Shown here one piece after another: positions 50,469 through 58,112 of a DNA stretch of 64,000 bases. Within the stretch, counting starts at the first letter, position 1. Each line of letters starts with the position of its first letter. Position numbers and translations under genes: made by a program. The DNA comes from Streptomyces erythrochromogenes (GTDB taxonomy: Bacteria; Actinomycetota; Actinomycetes; Streptomycetales; Streptomycetaceae): contig NZ_CP108036.1 in NCBI RefSeq assembly GCF_036170895.1, positions 496,001-560,000 on the forward strand. Reading direction: 5' to 3'. A model generated the notes under the pieces. That model was not told where the DNA came from, did no database searches, and worked only from the letters and a program-made list of their open reading frames with translations.

Positions 50469-50997
50469 CCCCTCCGGTGCAGAACACGCACCCCTCCCAG
50501 AACGGGAGCGCGTCCAGCACCCGGTGAGCCGTGCACGAGGCCATCGCGGCCTGGTTCGGCCCGGGCGGTCCGCCCGGGCCGGCCGCCGTACGCACCGCCG
50601 TCTCCGCGCCCGCCGTCTCCGCGCCCGCCGTCTCCGGGTCGAACGCCTCCACCATGGCCCGGTACGTGCGCGAGTACCCCTCGGCCCGGGCCGGCTCGTA
50701 CGTCAGCTCGTCCCACCGGTGGCGGGAGAGCGCCAGGTCCAGGACGCGCAGCAGGAAGCCCTTGGCCGCGGCCCGCTCCTGCGGCGCGTCCCCCAAGTCG
50801 AGCTCCGCGAGACCGAAGCCGACCACCCCGCGCCCCATCACGTTCTGGTCCTGGAGCGTCAGCAGGGCGGCGAAGCGGAAGTCCCAGGGCTCGCGGGCCA
50901 GCGTCGAAACGGCGAGCACCAGTACGTCCACGAACACCGCCGTGCCGCCGTTGGTCATCTCCAGGTGCCGGCCGTCAGTGCCACGGAACGTGTTCAT
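50437..50997 (-). CDS. hypothetical soluble protein, 186 aa
   Basis: A protein with a compact N-terminal 125 residues (FRGTDGRHLEMTNGGTAVFVDVLVLAVSTLA, LLTLQDQNVMGRGVVGFGLAELDLG, KGFLLRVLDLALSRHRWDELTYEP), then a linker with short repeats AGAETAGAETA and a C-terminal CxxHxx...CVFC segment with three Cys. I do not recognise the family; it seems to be common in Streptomyces. It follows the M64 peptidase start region on the opposite side and overlaps the TIGR03086 gene by 32 bases at its 3' end. It is downstream of, and codirectional with, the M64 gene at a 41-base gap. Confidence 0.65.
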   Translation of the reverse strand: MNTFRGTDGRHLEMTNGGTAVFVDVLVLAVSTLAREPWDFRFAALLTLQDQNVMGRGVVGFGLAELDLGDAPQERAAAKGFLLRVLDLALSRHRWDELTYEPARAEGYSRTYRAMVEAFDPETAGAETAGAETAVRTAAGPGGPPGPNQAAMASCTAHRVLDALPFWEGCVFCTGGVSATNGGPAR

Positions 50998-51038
50998 CGG
51001 ACCAGCCTGGACGGGGGCGGCAAGGGCCCGGGAGCCTC

Positions 51039-52442
51039 CTACAGCCGAACCTTCCATTCCACCGTGGAGCGGAGCGTGCGGACGGTCTTCGGGTCGCGGA
51101 CCGACGGTGTGCGGTCCTCGGCCGTCACCGACAGGCGGTGGGTCCGCAGGTCGAACAGCCACAGTTCCGCCACCGACACCTCGGTGCGGCCCTCGAACAG
51201 CTTGAGCTCCCTGCCGTCCAGGTACCAGCGGACCACGAGCTGGCGGCCGTCCGCGCCGGACAGCCTCGGGACGGCCACCTTCGCCTTGTTGCGCAGCCGC
51301 AGGGTCCGGTCCGTCGGCGTGACCGCCGTGGCGATCCGCGCGTGCTGGTAGAACCCGGCGATCATCGCCTCGACGCCGGGCAGGTTGAAGGGCTTGCCCA
51401 GGACCCGCATCAGGGAGTTGTCGGTGGGCCGGTACAGCCCCGTCACGTAGTAGTTGCCGCCCTCGTACGCCCCGACCGTGCCGCCGTCGGGCGACTCCTC
51501 TCCGAGCCACCGGTACCACTTGGCCCGCTGCGCGGCCATCCGGTCGGCGGTCAGGCCCGAGCTGTTGGATTCGCCGGGTTCGGGCCCGGTGTACTTCTCG
51601 TAGTCCGGGACGCCCGGGTAGAAGTACTCGTCGGCGAGCTTGCCCAGCGAGTGGCCCGTCTCGTGGATGGCGACCTGGCCGGACTTCGGGTGGCCGGCCG
51701 ACGCGGTCGATATCCCCTCGTAGCCGAGGGCGGCACTGGGCTCGTTGTAGCCCGCTCCCCCGTACTTCGCGCTGTTGGCCAGGACGATGACCAGGTCGGC
51801 CTCCGGCGCCTTCGCCACGTACGCGTCGACCTTGGGCTGGTCGATGCAGAGCAGCCGCTCGATGTCCCCGCACCAGAAGTACGAGCCGAGGGCGGTGTCG
51901 CGGACCGTGGCCGGGTCGGGATCGCCGGAGACGCCCGATTCGCGGGAGACCGCGTCGACCGTCCAGACGTTGAAGAGGCCGCGGTACGTGGTGTACGGCT
52001 CGACGGCGGCCACCTCGGCCCACTTCTGCTCGGCGTCCGCGTGGAAGCGCGGCAGTTCGGCCGCGGTGTAGCCGTCGCCGATGACGACGACGTCGAGGCG
52101 GTCCGCGGTGGAGCCGTTGTCGATCATCTTGGTGACCTCGCCGTCGGCCGACCGCTCGGCCTCGGTGAGCCGGCCCGCGCTCTTCGCGGGGCTGCCGGCC
52201 GCCGGTACCAGGGCGTGCCCGGATCCGGCGTCGCCGCCCTGTTCGGGCCCGGGGATCTCGACCTCCACCCGGGTCCTGGCCGGGCCGTCCGCAGCGTCCG
52301 CCGGGCCCGCCGGGCCTGCCGCCACGAGCGCCGCGCTCGCGCAGACCATCGCGAGCGCGGCCCTGAGCGTCGTACGCGCGGCCGGACGCCGCGCCGGAGG
52401 CCGTACCGCCCGTCTGATGACGGTGCCTGTGACCGGATCCAT
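51039..52442 (-). CDS. secreted M64-family zinc metallopeptidase
   Basis: A 467-aa exported protease with a long-N-region signal peptide (core LRAALAMVCASAALVAAG). The zinc site HETGHSLGKLADEY has His260, Glu261 and His264 and the third-ligand region of the IgA-peptidase M64 family; upstream VVIGDGYTAAELPRFHADAEQKW is the typical M64 lead-in. The C-terminal 110 residues form a beta domain (ADGRQLVVRWYLDGRELKLFEGRTEVSVAEL). GGGGGAGG precedes the ATG. It is divergent from an XRE-TPR regulator with a dyad between them, which suggests control by that protein. Confidence 0.9.
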   Translation of the reverse strand: MDPVTGTVIRRAVRPPARRPAARTTLRAALAMVCASAALVAAGPAGPADAADGPARTRVEVEIPGPEQGGDAGSGHALVPAAGSPAKSAGRLTEAERSADGEVTKMIDNGSTADRLDVVVIGDGYTAAELPRFHADAEQKWAEVAAVEPYTTYRGLFNVWTVDAVSRESGVSGDPDPATVRDTALGSYFWCGDIERLLCIDQPKVDAYVAKAPEADLVIVLANSAKYGGAGYNEPSAALGYEGISTASAGHPKSGQVAIHETGHSLGKLADEYFYPGVPDYEKYTGPEPGESNSSGLTADRMAAQRAKWYRWLGEESPDGGTVGAYEGGNYYVTGLYRPTDNSLMRVLGKPFNLPGVEAMIAGFYQHARIATAVTPTDRTLRLRNKAKVAVPRLSGADGRQLVVRWYLDGRELKLFEGRTEVSVAELWLFDLRTHRLSVTAEDRTPSVRDPKTVRTLRSTVEWKVRL

Positions 52443-52464
52443 GAAGTCCTCCCCCGGGAAAGGA

Positions 52465-52507
52465 AGTTAAGCGGATTGATAAGCGCACTGAATCGGCTGC
52501 TTAAACT
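52465..52507. promoter_or_regulatory. dyad between M64 peptidase and XRE regulator genes
   Basis: AGTTAAGC (52465-52472) and GCTTAAACT (52499-52507) are inverted copies apart from one extra base, 26 bases apart; TAAGCG also recurs directly at 52468-52473 and 52480-52485. This is the most A/T-rich part of the 140-base divergent promoter gap and a candidate operator for the XRE protein. Confidence 0.5.
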
Positions 52508-52582
52508 AGGCGGAGCGCGGGAGGTGCGCAATGGCGTACTCCGGCTGAATACTGTGGAGTTCGAGCAACCAGGGGGGATTCC

Positions 52583-53959
52583 ATGGACGAACCGGGCGAG
52601 ATCGGTCGCAGGGTTCAGCGCATGCGCGTCGAACGCGGGCTGACCCAGAAGCAGTTGGCGCACCCGTCCTACACCTCGGCCTACGTCTCCACCCTGGAGT
52701 CGGGCAAGGTGCGCCCCTCCGAGACCGCGCTGCGCTTCCTCGCCGGCCGCCTGGGCACGTCGTACGAGGAGCTGGCCACCGGACGCCCCGCCCACCTGGC
52801 TACCGAGCTGCGGCTCGCCCTCACCGACGCGCAGCGCACGCTCGCCACGGGCGCGGCCGACGAGGCCGCCGTGCGCTACCGCGGCCTGCTCGCCGAGGCC
52901 GAGGAACTCGGGCTCGTCCCCGAGCAGGCGCAGGCCCGGCTCGGCCTCGGCGAGTGCGCGCTCGAGTCCGGTGAACTGCCCGCCGCGATCGGCCACTTCG
53001 AGGAGGCCGAACGCCTCCTGGCCGACGAACCGCTACCGCGCCGCGCCCGGCCCCTGCGCGGCCGGGCCGTGGCGCACCTGCTCGCCGGCGAGCTGCGCTA
53101 CGCCTGCTACCTCCTGGAGTCCGCCATCGACGAGCTGGGCGCGAGCGGACTGGCCGATCCCGACGCGCTGGTCCTGCTGCACGCCGCGGTGATCGGGCCG
53201 TACATGGACATGGGCGCCCATGCGCGCGCCGCCCACTCGGCGGAGCTCGCGCTCGCCCTGGCACCGCAGGTCAGCGATCCGGCGCTGGTGGCGGGCATGC
53301 ACCGGCAGGTGGCGCGGACCTTCCTCGCCGAGGGGCGGATGGCCGACGCCGATGCCTCCCTGGCGAAGGCGCAGGCGATCTACGGCCACCTGCAGCTGCG
53401 CACGGATCTGGCGCACTGCCACTGGATGCGCGGCTACGTACTGGCGCAGAACGGTGAACTCGGTACGGCCGAGCGGGAGCTGCGCACGGCCCGGGACATG
53501 CTGTCGGCCCGGCGGGCCGGCCTCTACACGGCCCAGGTGGAGGTGGAGCTGGCGGACGTACTGCGCCGGCTGGGCCGGCACGAGGAGGCCGCGGGGCTGC
53601 TCGCGGCGCTGCTGGAGCTGGGCAACAGCCACGGCGCCGTGCACGCCGGCGGCGCGCACCGGCTCCTCGGCCTGATGGCCGAGGAGCGCGGTGAGACGGA
53701 GTCCGCCGAGGAGCACTACGTCCAGGCGCTGGCGCTGCTGGAGCGCAGCGGGGCGACGGGCGATCTCGCCGACCTGTGCCGGCTCCTGGGCGATCTGCTG
53801 CGGCGTACGGGCCGGGTCGAGGCGGCCATGGACGCGTACCGCACGGGTCTGGGGCACCGGGCGGCGCCGGGCACCACCACCCTGGGCCCGGCACCCTCGG
53901 CCGCGTTCCGGCCCGCCCGGGTCAGTGGTTCTCGGTGGGACGCAGATCGCGCGGAATGA
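52583..53959 (+). CDS. XRE-family regulator with TPR domain
   Basis: A 458-aa regulator. Residues 6-66 hold a helix-turn-helix of the Cro/C1 type (IGRRVQRMRVERGLTQKQLA, SAYVSTLESGKVRPSETALRFLAGRLG). The rest is helical with about nine TPR-like units, e.g. AQARLGLGECALESGELPAAIGHFEEAERLL and AHCHWMRGYVLAQNGELGTAERELRTARDML. This layout recalls quorum-type or secretion-linked XRE-TPR proteins that sense peptides; sensing here is inference. AGGGGGG precedes the ATG. Its end overlaps the convergent MFS gene by 38 bases. Confidence 0.9.
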   Translation: MDEPGEIGRRVQRMRVERGLTQKQLAHPSYTSAYVSTLESGKVRPSETALRFLAGRLGTSYEELATGRPAHLATELRLALTDAQRTLATGAADEAAVRYRGLLAEAEELGLVPEQAQARLGLGECALESGELPAAIGHFEEAERLLADEPLPRRARPLRGRAVAHLLAGELRYACYLLESAIDELGASGLADPDALVLLHAAVIGPYMDMGAHARAAHSAELALALAPQVSDPALVAGMHRQVARTFLAEGRMADADASLAKAQAIYGHLQLRTDLAHCHWMRGYVLAQNGELGTAERELRTARDMLSARRAGLYTAQVEVELADVLRRLGRHEEAAGLLAALLELGNSHGAVHAGGAHRLLGLMAEERGETESAEEHYVQALALLERSGATGDLADLCRLLGDLLRRTGRVEAAMDAYRTGLGHRAAPGTTTLGPAPSAAFRPARVSGSRWDADRAE

Positions 53960-55445
53960 GCGCCCAGGTCGTGGCCGCCGCGGCGACGGCGAGGCCGCCC
54001 GCCATGAGGAACGCCGGGGTGATGGCGAGGGTGTAGGCGTGCGAGGCGGTGTCGAGCAGGGCCTGGCCCACGGCGCCGCCGAGCCGTTCGGCGATGTGCG
54101 CGGCCTCGCCGACGGAGTCCCGTGCGGCGGCCGCGGTGGGCCCGTCCAGTTCGAGGGTGGGCAGGTTGCCGCGGTAGAGCGCGGCCGCGGTGGATCCGAG
54201 AACGGCGACGCCCATGGCGGAGCCGAGCTCGTAGCAGGTCTCCTCGATGGCGGCGGCGCTGGAGACCTCGGCGGCGGGCGCGGCGGAGACCAGCGTCACC
54301 GAGGCCACCGTGGTGGCGATGCCGGCGCCCAGGCCCATCACGGTCAGGGCGGCGGCGAAGGCCGGGTAGCCGAGGTCGGTGAACTGCTGGAGGGTCCACG
54401 GCAGGGCCATGCCCGTGGCCAGGACGACGAGTCCGGCGCCGAGCACGTGGCGGATCGCGAAGCGCTGCATCAGCGAGGGGGCGACCATCGAGGCGGCGAT
54501 CAGGGCGAGCGGGGCCGGCAGCAGGCGCAGTCCGGCCTCCAGCGGGGTGTAGCCCTCGCCGTACTGGAACCACTGGGTGACCAGGAAGAGGATCGCGCCC
54601 ATGCCCACCATGGGCAGGAAGATCGCGGTGGCGGCGACGCTGAAGGCGGGCTTGGCGAACAGCCGTACCTGGAGCAGGGGGTTGTCGAGCCTGGTCTGGC
54701 GGCGGACGAAGACGGTCAGCGCGACGGCCGCGACGAGGAGCAGCCCCCAGGGCAGGGGGTGGGCCACGCCGCTCTTGCCGAGCTGCTTGATGCCGCCGGC
54801 GAGGGCGAGCATGCCGACGACGGACTGCCCTACGCCCCACCAGTCCCACTTTCCGGTGCTGCGCGGGGAGCGGGATTCGGGCAGGTAGCGCAGGCCGGCC
54901 GCGACGATGACGGCGGCGACGGGCAGGTTGAGGAGGAAGGCGGAGTGCCAGCCGTGGTCCTGGACCAGGAGGCCGCCGACGACCGGGCCGAAGGCCATGC
55001 CGCCGCCGAAGACGGCCGCCCAGACGGCGAGGGCGAAGGCGCGCTCCTTGGCGTCGGTGAAGACGGTGCGCAGGATCGAGACGGTGGCCGGCATGATGGC
55101 CGCGCCGCCGATGCCGAGCAGGGCGCGGGCCGCGATCAGGTGCCAGGCCTCGGTGGCGAACACGGCCATGAGCGAGGCGGCCGAGAAGATGCCGAAGCCG
55201 GCCATGAGCAGCCGCTTGCGGCCCCAGCGGTCTCCGAGCGCACCTGCGGTGACCAGCAGGCCGGACAGGGCGAGCGCGTAGACGTCGATGATCCACAGCT
55301 GCTGTACGGCGCCGGGCTGGAGGTCGCCGACGAGCGAGGGAAAGGCCACGTTGAGGATCGTGGTGTCCATGGAGATGAGGAGGAGGCTGCCGGAGAGTAT
55401 CGCCAGGACGATCCACCTGCGGGGGTCCGGCGCGGGGGTGTGCAT
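53922..55445 (-). CDS. MFS multidrug exporter, DHA2 (14-helix) type
   Basis: A 507-aa transporter. Motif A appears as GALGDRWGRKRLLM after helix 2, the N-terminal helix has MDTTILNVAFPSL (D1 motif of DHA2), and motif C-like GPVVGGLLVQDHGWHSAFLLNLP follows. About 14 helices are visible. It should export a hydrophobic drug with proton influx. The start at 55445 has MHTPAPDPRRW before helix 1. The gene lies 37 bases downstream of a TetR gene on the same strand, so they form an operon in which the repressor controls itself and the pump. Confidence 0.92.
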   Translation of the reverse strand: MHTPAPDPRRWIVLAILSGSLLLISMDTTILNVAFPSLVGDLQPGAVQQLWIIDVYALALSGLLVTAGALGDRWGRKRLLMAGFGIFSAASLMAVFATEAWHLIAARALLGIGGAAIMPATVSILRTVFTDAKERAFALAVWAAVFGGGMAFGPVVGGLLVQDHGWHSAFLLNLPVAAVIVAAGLRYLPESRSPRSTGKWDWWGVGQSVVGMLALAGGIKQLGKSGVAHPLPWGLLLVAAVALTVFVRRQTRLDNPLLQVRLFAKPAFSVAATAIFLPMVGMGAILFLVTQWFQYGEGYTPLEAGLRLLPAPLALIAASMVAPSLMQRFAIRHVLGAGLVVLATGMALPWTLQQFTDLGYPAFAAALTVMGLGAGIATTVASVTLVSAAPAAEVSSAAAIEETCYELGSAMGVAVLGSTAAALYRGNLPTLELDGPTAAAARDSVGEAAHIAERLGGAVGQALLDTASHAYTLAITPAFLMAGGLAVAAAATTWALIPRDLRPTENH

Positions 55446-55482
55446 GGGGTTCCGTTCAGGTCTGTGCGCGGTGACGTGCGGG

Positions 55483-56064
55483 TCAGGGTGCGGGGGCACC
55501 GGCGGGGGGCCGCGCGAGGGGCCGCGTCCCGCTGAGGAAGGAGGTCAGGACCAGGTGGCCGATCTGGCGGGGGGCGAGGTGCCCGTCCCGTACGCCTTCG
55601 GCGGCGGCGTCGAGGAGTCCCCAGAGGGAGTACCAGATCCAGTACGGCGGGAGGTCTGCGCGCAGCCGTCCCAGCCGCTGGCCGAGGGCGAGGAAGGCGA
55701 GGGCCCGCTGGTCCTGGCGGTCCACGCCGGCCCGGAAGGCGGGGTCCGCGAGCACGGTGGCGTCGCGTGAGGTGAAGCCGTAGAGGTGGGCGGCGGGCAT
55801 CAGCGCGACGACCAGTTCCTCGAGGGCGGCGTCGAAGGCGTCGGCGTCGGCGTTCTGCGCCAGGTCGAGCGGGGCCAGGCAGCCGTCGACCACCTCGATC
55901 GCCCGGACCGCGACGGCTTTCAGCAGGGCTTCGCGGGTCGCGTAGCGGCGGCTCAGCGTGGCGCGGCTGGTCCCGATGCCGGCTGCGATCTGCACCATCG
56001 AGGCGCTGTGATCGCCGGCGAGGACGCGGGCCGCACCGTCGAGCAGTTCTTCTTCGTTCACCAT
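55483..56064 (-). CDS. TetR-family repressor of the adjacent MFS exporter
   Basis: A 193-aa TetR protein. The DNA-binding domain (residues 5-50) is slightly short: LLDGAARVLAGDHSASMVQIAAGIGTSRATLSRRYATREALLKAV. The ligand domain ends with WIWYSLWGLLDAAAEGV and a Pro-rich tail. GGAGG lies 7 bases before the ATG at 56064. A near-palindrome upstream is a likely operator. It is first in an operon with the MFS gene. Confidence 0.9.
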   Translation of the reverse strand: MVNEEELLDGAARVLAGDHSASMVQIAAGIGTSRATLSRRYATREALLKAVAVRAIEVVDGCLAPLDLAQNADADAFDAALEELVVALMPAAHLYGFTSRDATVLADPAFRAGVDRQDQRALAFLALGQRLGRLRADLPPYWIWYSLWGLLDAAAEGVRDGHLAPRQIGHLVLTSFLSGTRPLARPPAGAPAP

Positions 56065-56087
56065 GTCGAGCCTCCTTCGCCTCGAAC

Positions 56088-56103
56088 GATACAAGATTGT
56101 CTC
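56088..56103. promoter_or_regulatory. candidate operator upstream of the TetR/MFS operon
   Basis: GATACAAGATTGTCTC is a 16-base palindrome with a single mismatched pair, 24 bases upstream of the tetR start, in an A/T-rich patch that can serve as promoter. It is the expected position for autoregulation. Confidence 0.6.
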
Positions 56104-56172
56104 ATCCGAGGCAAAGACACCCCACTTTGGCGCCGACTTCCGCGAAGAGCGCTGAACCGCACCACCGCACCC

Positions 56173-57068
56173 CTAAGGCACGCTCAGCACGTGCCACATC
56201 CGCATGGACCGGGGGTTGCGCAGGTAGAGGTGGGGGCCGCGGCCGATGGGACGGCTGTAGCGGCGCACGGGATCGCCGTTGGGCCAGACGAGTTCACCCT
56301 GCCCGGTGATCACCGCCCCGTCGTCGGTCAGGCGGCAGTGGTGGAGCCGCCCCCGCCCCTCGGGGCCGCCGAGGAGCAGCAGGCGCTGGTCGCTCACCGC
56401 GAGGCCGCGAATGCCGCGGATCGGCAGGGACCGGATGCGCGGCGGATCGCCGATCCGCTGCTCGACGAGGGCGCGGTCGTAGCAGTCCACGACCCGGACC
56501 TCGGAGTCCGTGACGTTGATCGCGTCGGCCTCGAGGTAGAAGCGGGCGCCCGGCGAATGACGGAAGCCGTGCTGTTGCCCGCACCGTCCCACCGGGCGAC
56601 GGCGTCCACGCTCAGGGGGTCGTCCCCGTACATGCCCTCTTCTCCGTGCAGGGTCCACAGGGCGGCCCGGCGGTCCGCGACCAGCTGGATCACATGGGTG
56701 CCCATGCCGAATCTCCGCCGGGGCCGGCCGTTCCGGCCGAAGAGCTGGCCGTTGCGGCGGTCGGCCCCCCGGAAACCGTGCACCACGAGACCGCCCCCGG
56801 GCAGAGCCTCCAGGTCCCTCGGGTTCACGGCCACGTCGTGCAGGATGCGCTCGCGGACCGCGTCGCCGTCACGGGTGACGAGCAGGGCGTCGAAGGGCAG
56901 GGCGAGCGGCTCCGCGGAACGCCCGCCGTAGGGCCTGGACGGGAACCGCGCGTCAGTACAGATCAGCCAGAGGGCCCTGCCCCACGCGTCCACCGTGGAG
57001 GCCAGGACCTTCCGTTCGTCGTACTGCCGAGGCAACAGTGCGTAGGGCCGCAGTGCCACCTGCGTCAA
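56173..57068 (-). pseudogene. frameshifted gene for a propeller-like protein
   Basis: Two overlapping minus-strand frames form one protein of about 298 residues. The 5' part starts at TTG 57068 (GAGGTGA upstream) and is sensible through DAVARWDGAGNSTA, after which it decays into Arg/Ser/Pro sequence to a stop at 56394. The next frame is sensible from FRHSPGARFYLEADAINV through to the stop at 56173. Loss of one base near 56563-56570 explains it. The repeated strands (LVADRRAALWTLHGEEGMY, SDQRLLLLGGPEGRGRLHHC, LYLRNPRSMRMWHVL) look like a small beta-propeller. Either the gene is broken or the assembly lacks a base. No family name is known to me. Confidence 0.72.
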
Positions 57069-57106
57069 AAATCACCTCGCGGGCGAAGGAACGTAACGCC
57101 CCATGA

Positions 57107-57367
57107 TCACATGGGCTGTTCCTTGTGCTCGCCGTCGGCGCGGGCGCGGGCGCCCGAGCGGGTGCGGGAGGCGGTCTGGGCCCGCTGCGGATGGCGGCGC
57201 ACGTACTCGTGCTCCAGCTCGTTCATCCGCTTCGTATGGGTGACCAGGGCGTCGTCGGACCCGTGCAACAGGGTCTCGTGGCGCGTGCGGTGGATGGCCT
57301 CCAGCTCCTTGAGCAGCCGGCCTTCCTCCAGTTTCCGCGCCGACGGACCGCCGTCGTGCTCCGTCAT
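57107..57367 (-). CDS. DUF6158 family protein
   Basis: An 86-aa hydrophilic helical protein (KLEEGRLLKELEAIHRTRHETLLHG, then LVTHTKRMNELEHEYVRRHPQRA and an Arg/Ala tail). This matches the Streptomyces DUF6158 pattern. GGAGGAGGAGG lies upstream of the ATG, which excludes the longer frame beginning near 57580. It lies between the frameshifted gene and a divergent TetR gene. Function is unknown. Confidence 0.82.
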   Translation of the reverse strand: MTEHDGGPSARKLEEGRLLKELEAIHRTRHETLLHGSDDALVTHTKRMNELEHEYVRRHPQRAQTASRTRSGARARADGEHKEQPM

Positions 57368-57473
57368 GGCACGTGCACCTCCTCCTCCGGCCCCCGCCCA
57401 CTCCATCATCCTCCGCACCGCGCCGCACGTCCCGTCAGCGGCCGCAGCCCCGGCCCGACCACCGGCCGACGCG

Positions 57474-57486
57474 TAGACACTGTCTA
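57474..57486. promoter_or_regulatory. perfect operator-like palindrome upstream of tetR/MFS
   Basis: TAGACACTGTCTA has perfect 6-bp arms around a central C, 23 bases before the tetR ATG; a further half-site TAGACA stands at 57497-57502. This is a typical autoregulatory TetR operator position, between the divergent DUF6158 and tetR genes. Confidence 0.75.
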
Positions 57487-57509
57487 CTCGCGCTGGTAGA
57501 CAAGGGTCC

Positions 57510-58112
57510 ATGGACCAGGAGAGACCCCTGCGGGAACGGCTGATCGACGTCGGTGCGGAGCTCGTCGCGAGCGGGGGCACCGGCGCCCTCGGGCTGCGGG
57601 AGATCGCCCGCCGGGCGGGCGTCTCGCACGGGGCGCCGCGCCGCTACTTCCCCACCCACCACTCCCTGCTGTCGGCGATCGCCCGGCGCGGCTTCGCCGA
57701 TCTCGCCGGACGCGTCGCCGCCCTGGAGGCCGCAGCGGCACAGTCGCCGCCGCGGGAACGGGTGCGGGCGATCGGGTGCGCCTACGTCGGCTACGCGCTG
57801 GAGAACCCCGGGATGTTCGCGCTGATGTTCCGGCACGACCTGCTGGACAGTGCCGGCCGGGCACCCTCGGACGAGCCGCGGCTGCGGGAGTCGACGCTCC
57901 CGCTGTTCGCCCTCCTCGTCGCGCTCGTCGGCCGGTGCGGGGCCGCCGAACCCTCCGTCACCGCCGCCGCGCTGTGGGCGAACCTGCACGGCGTGGCACA
58001 GCTGTGGCGCTGGGGCAGCCTGCCCCTGGTCCTCGGCGAGGACCCGGCCGTGGGCGTCGAACGGCTGGTCGACGCCGCCGTCGACGCGCACCTCGGGGGT
58101 GTCCCGGCGTGA
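57510..58112 (+). CDS. TetR-family regulator
   Basis: A 200-aa TetR protein: RERLIDVGAELVASGGTGALGLREIARRAGVSHGAPRRYFPTHHSLLSAIA forms the DNA-binding domain (split here), with the SHGAPRRYFP turn typical of the group whose C-terminal domain is TetR_C_33-like (ALENPGMFALMFRHDLL). AAGGG lies before the ATG. It is coupled by GTGA to an MFS transporter and so presumably represses it. The palindrome at 57474-57486 is the likely operator. Confidence 0.9.
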   Translation: MDQERPLRERLIDVGAELVASGGTGALGLREIARRAGVSHGAPRRYFPTHHSLLSAIARRGFADLAGRVAALEAAAAQSPPRERVRAIGCAYVGYALENPGMFALMFRHDLLDSAGRAPSDEPRLRESTLPLFALLVALVGRCGAAEPSVTAAALWANLHGVAQLWRWGSLPLVLGEDPAVGVERLVDAAVDAHLGGVPA

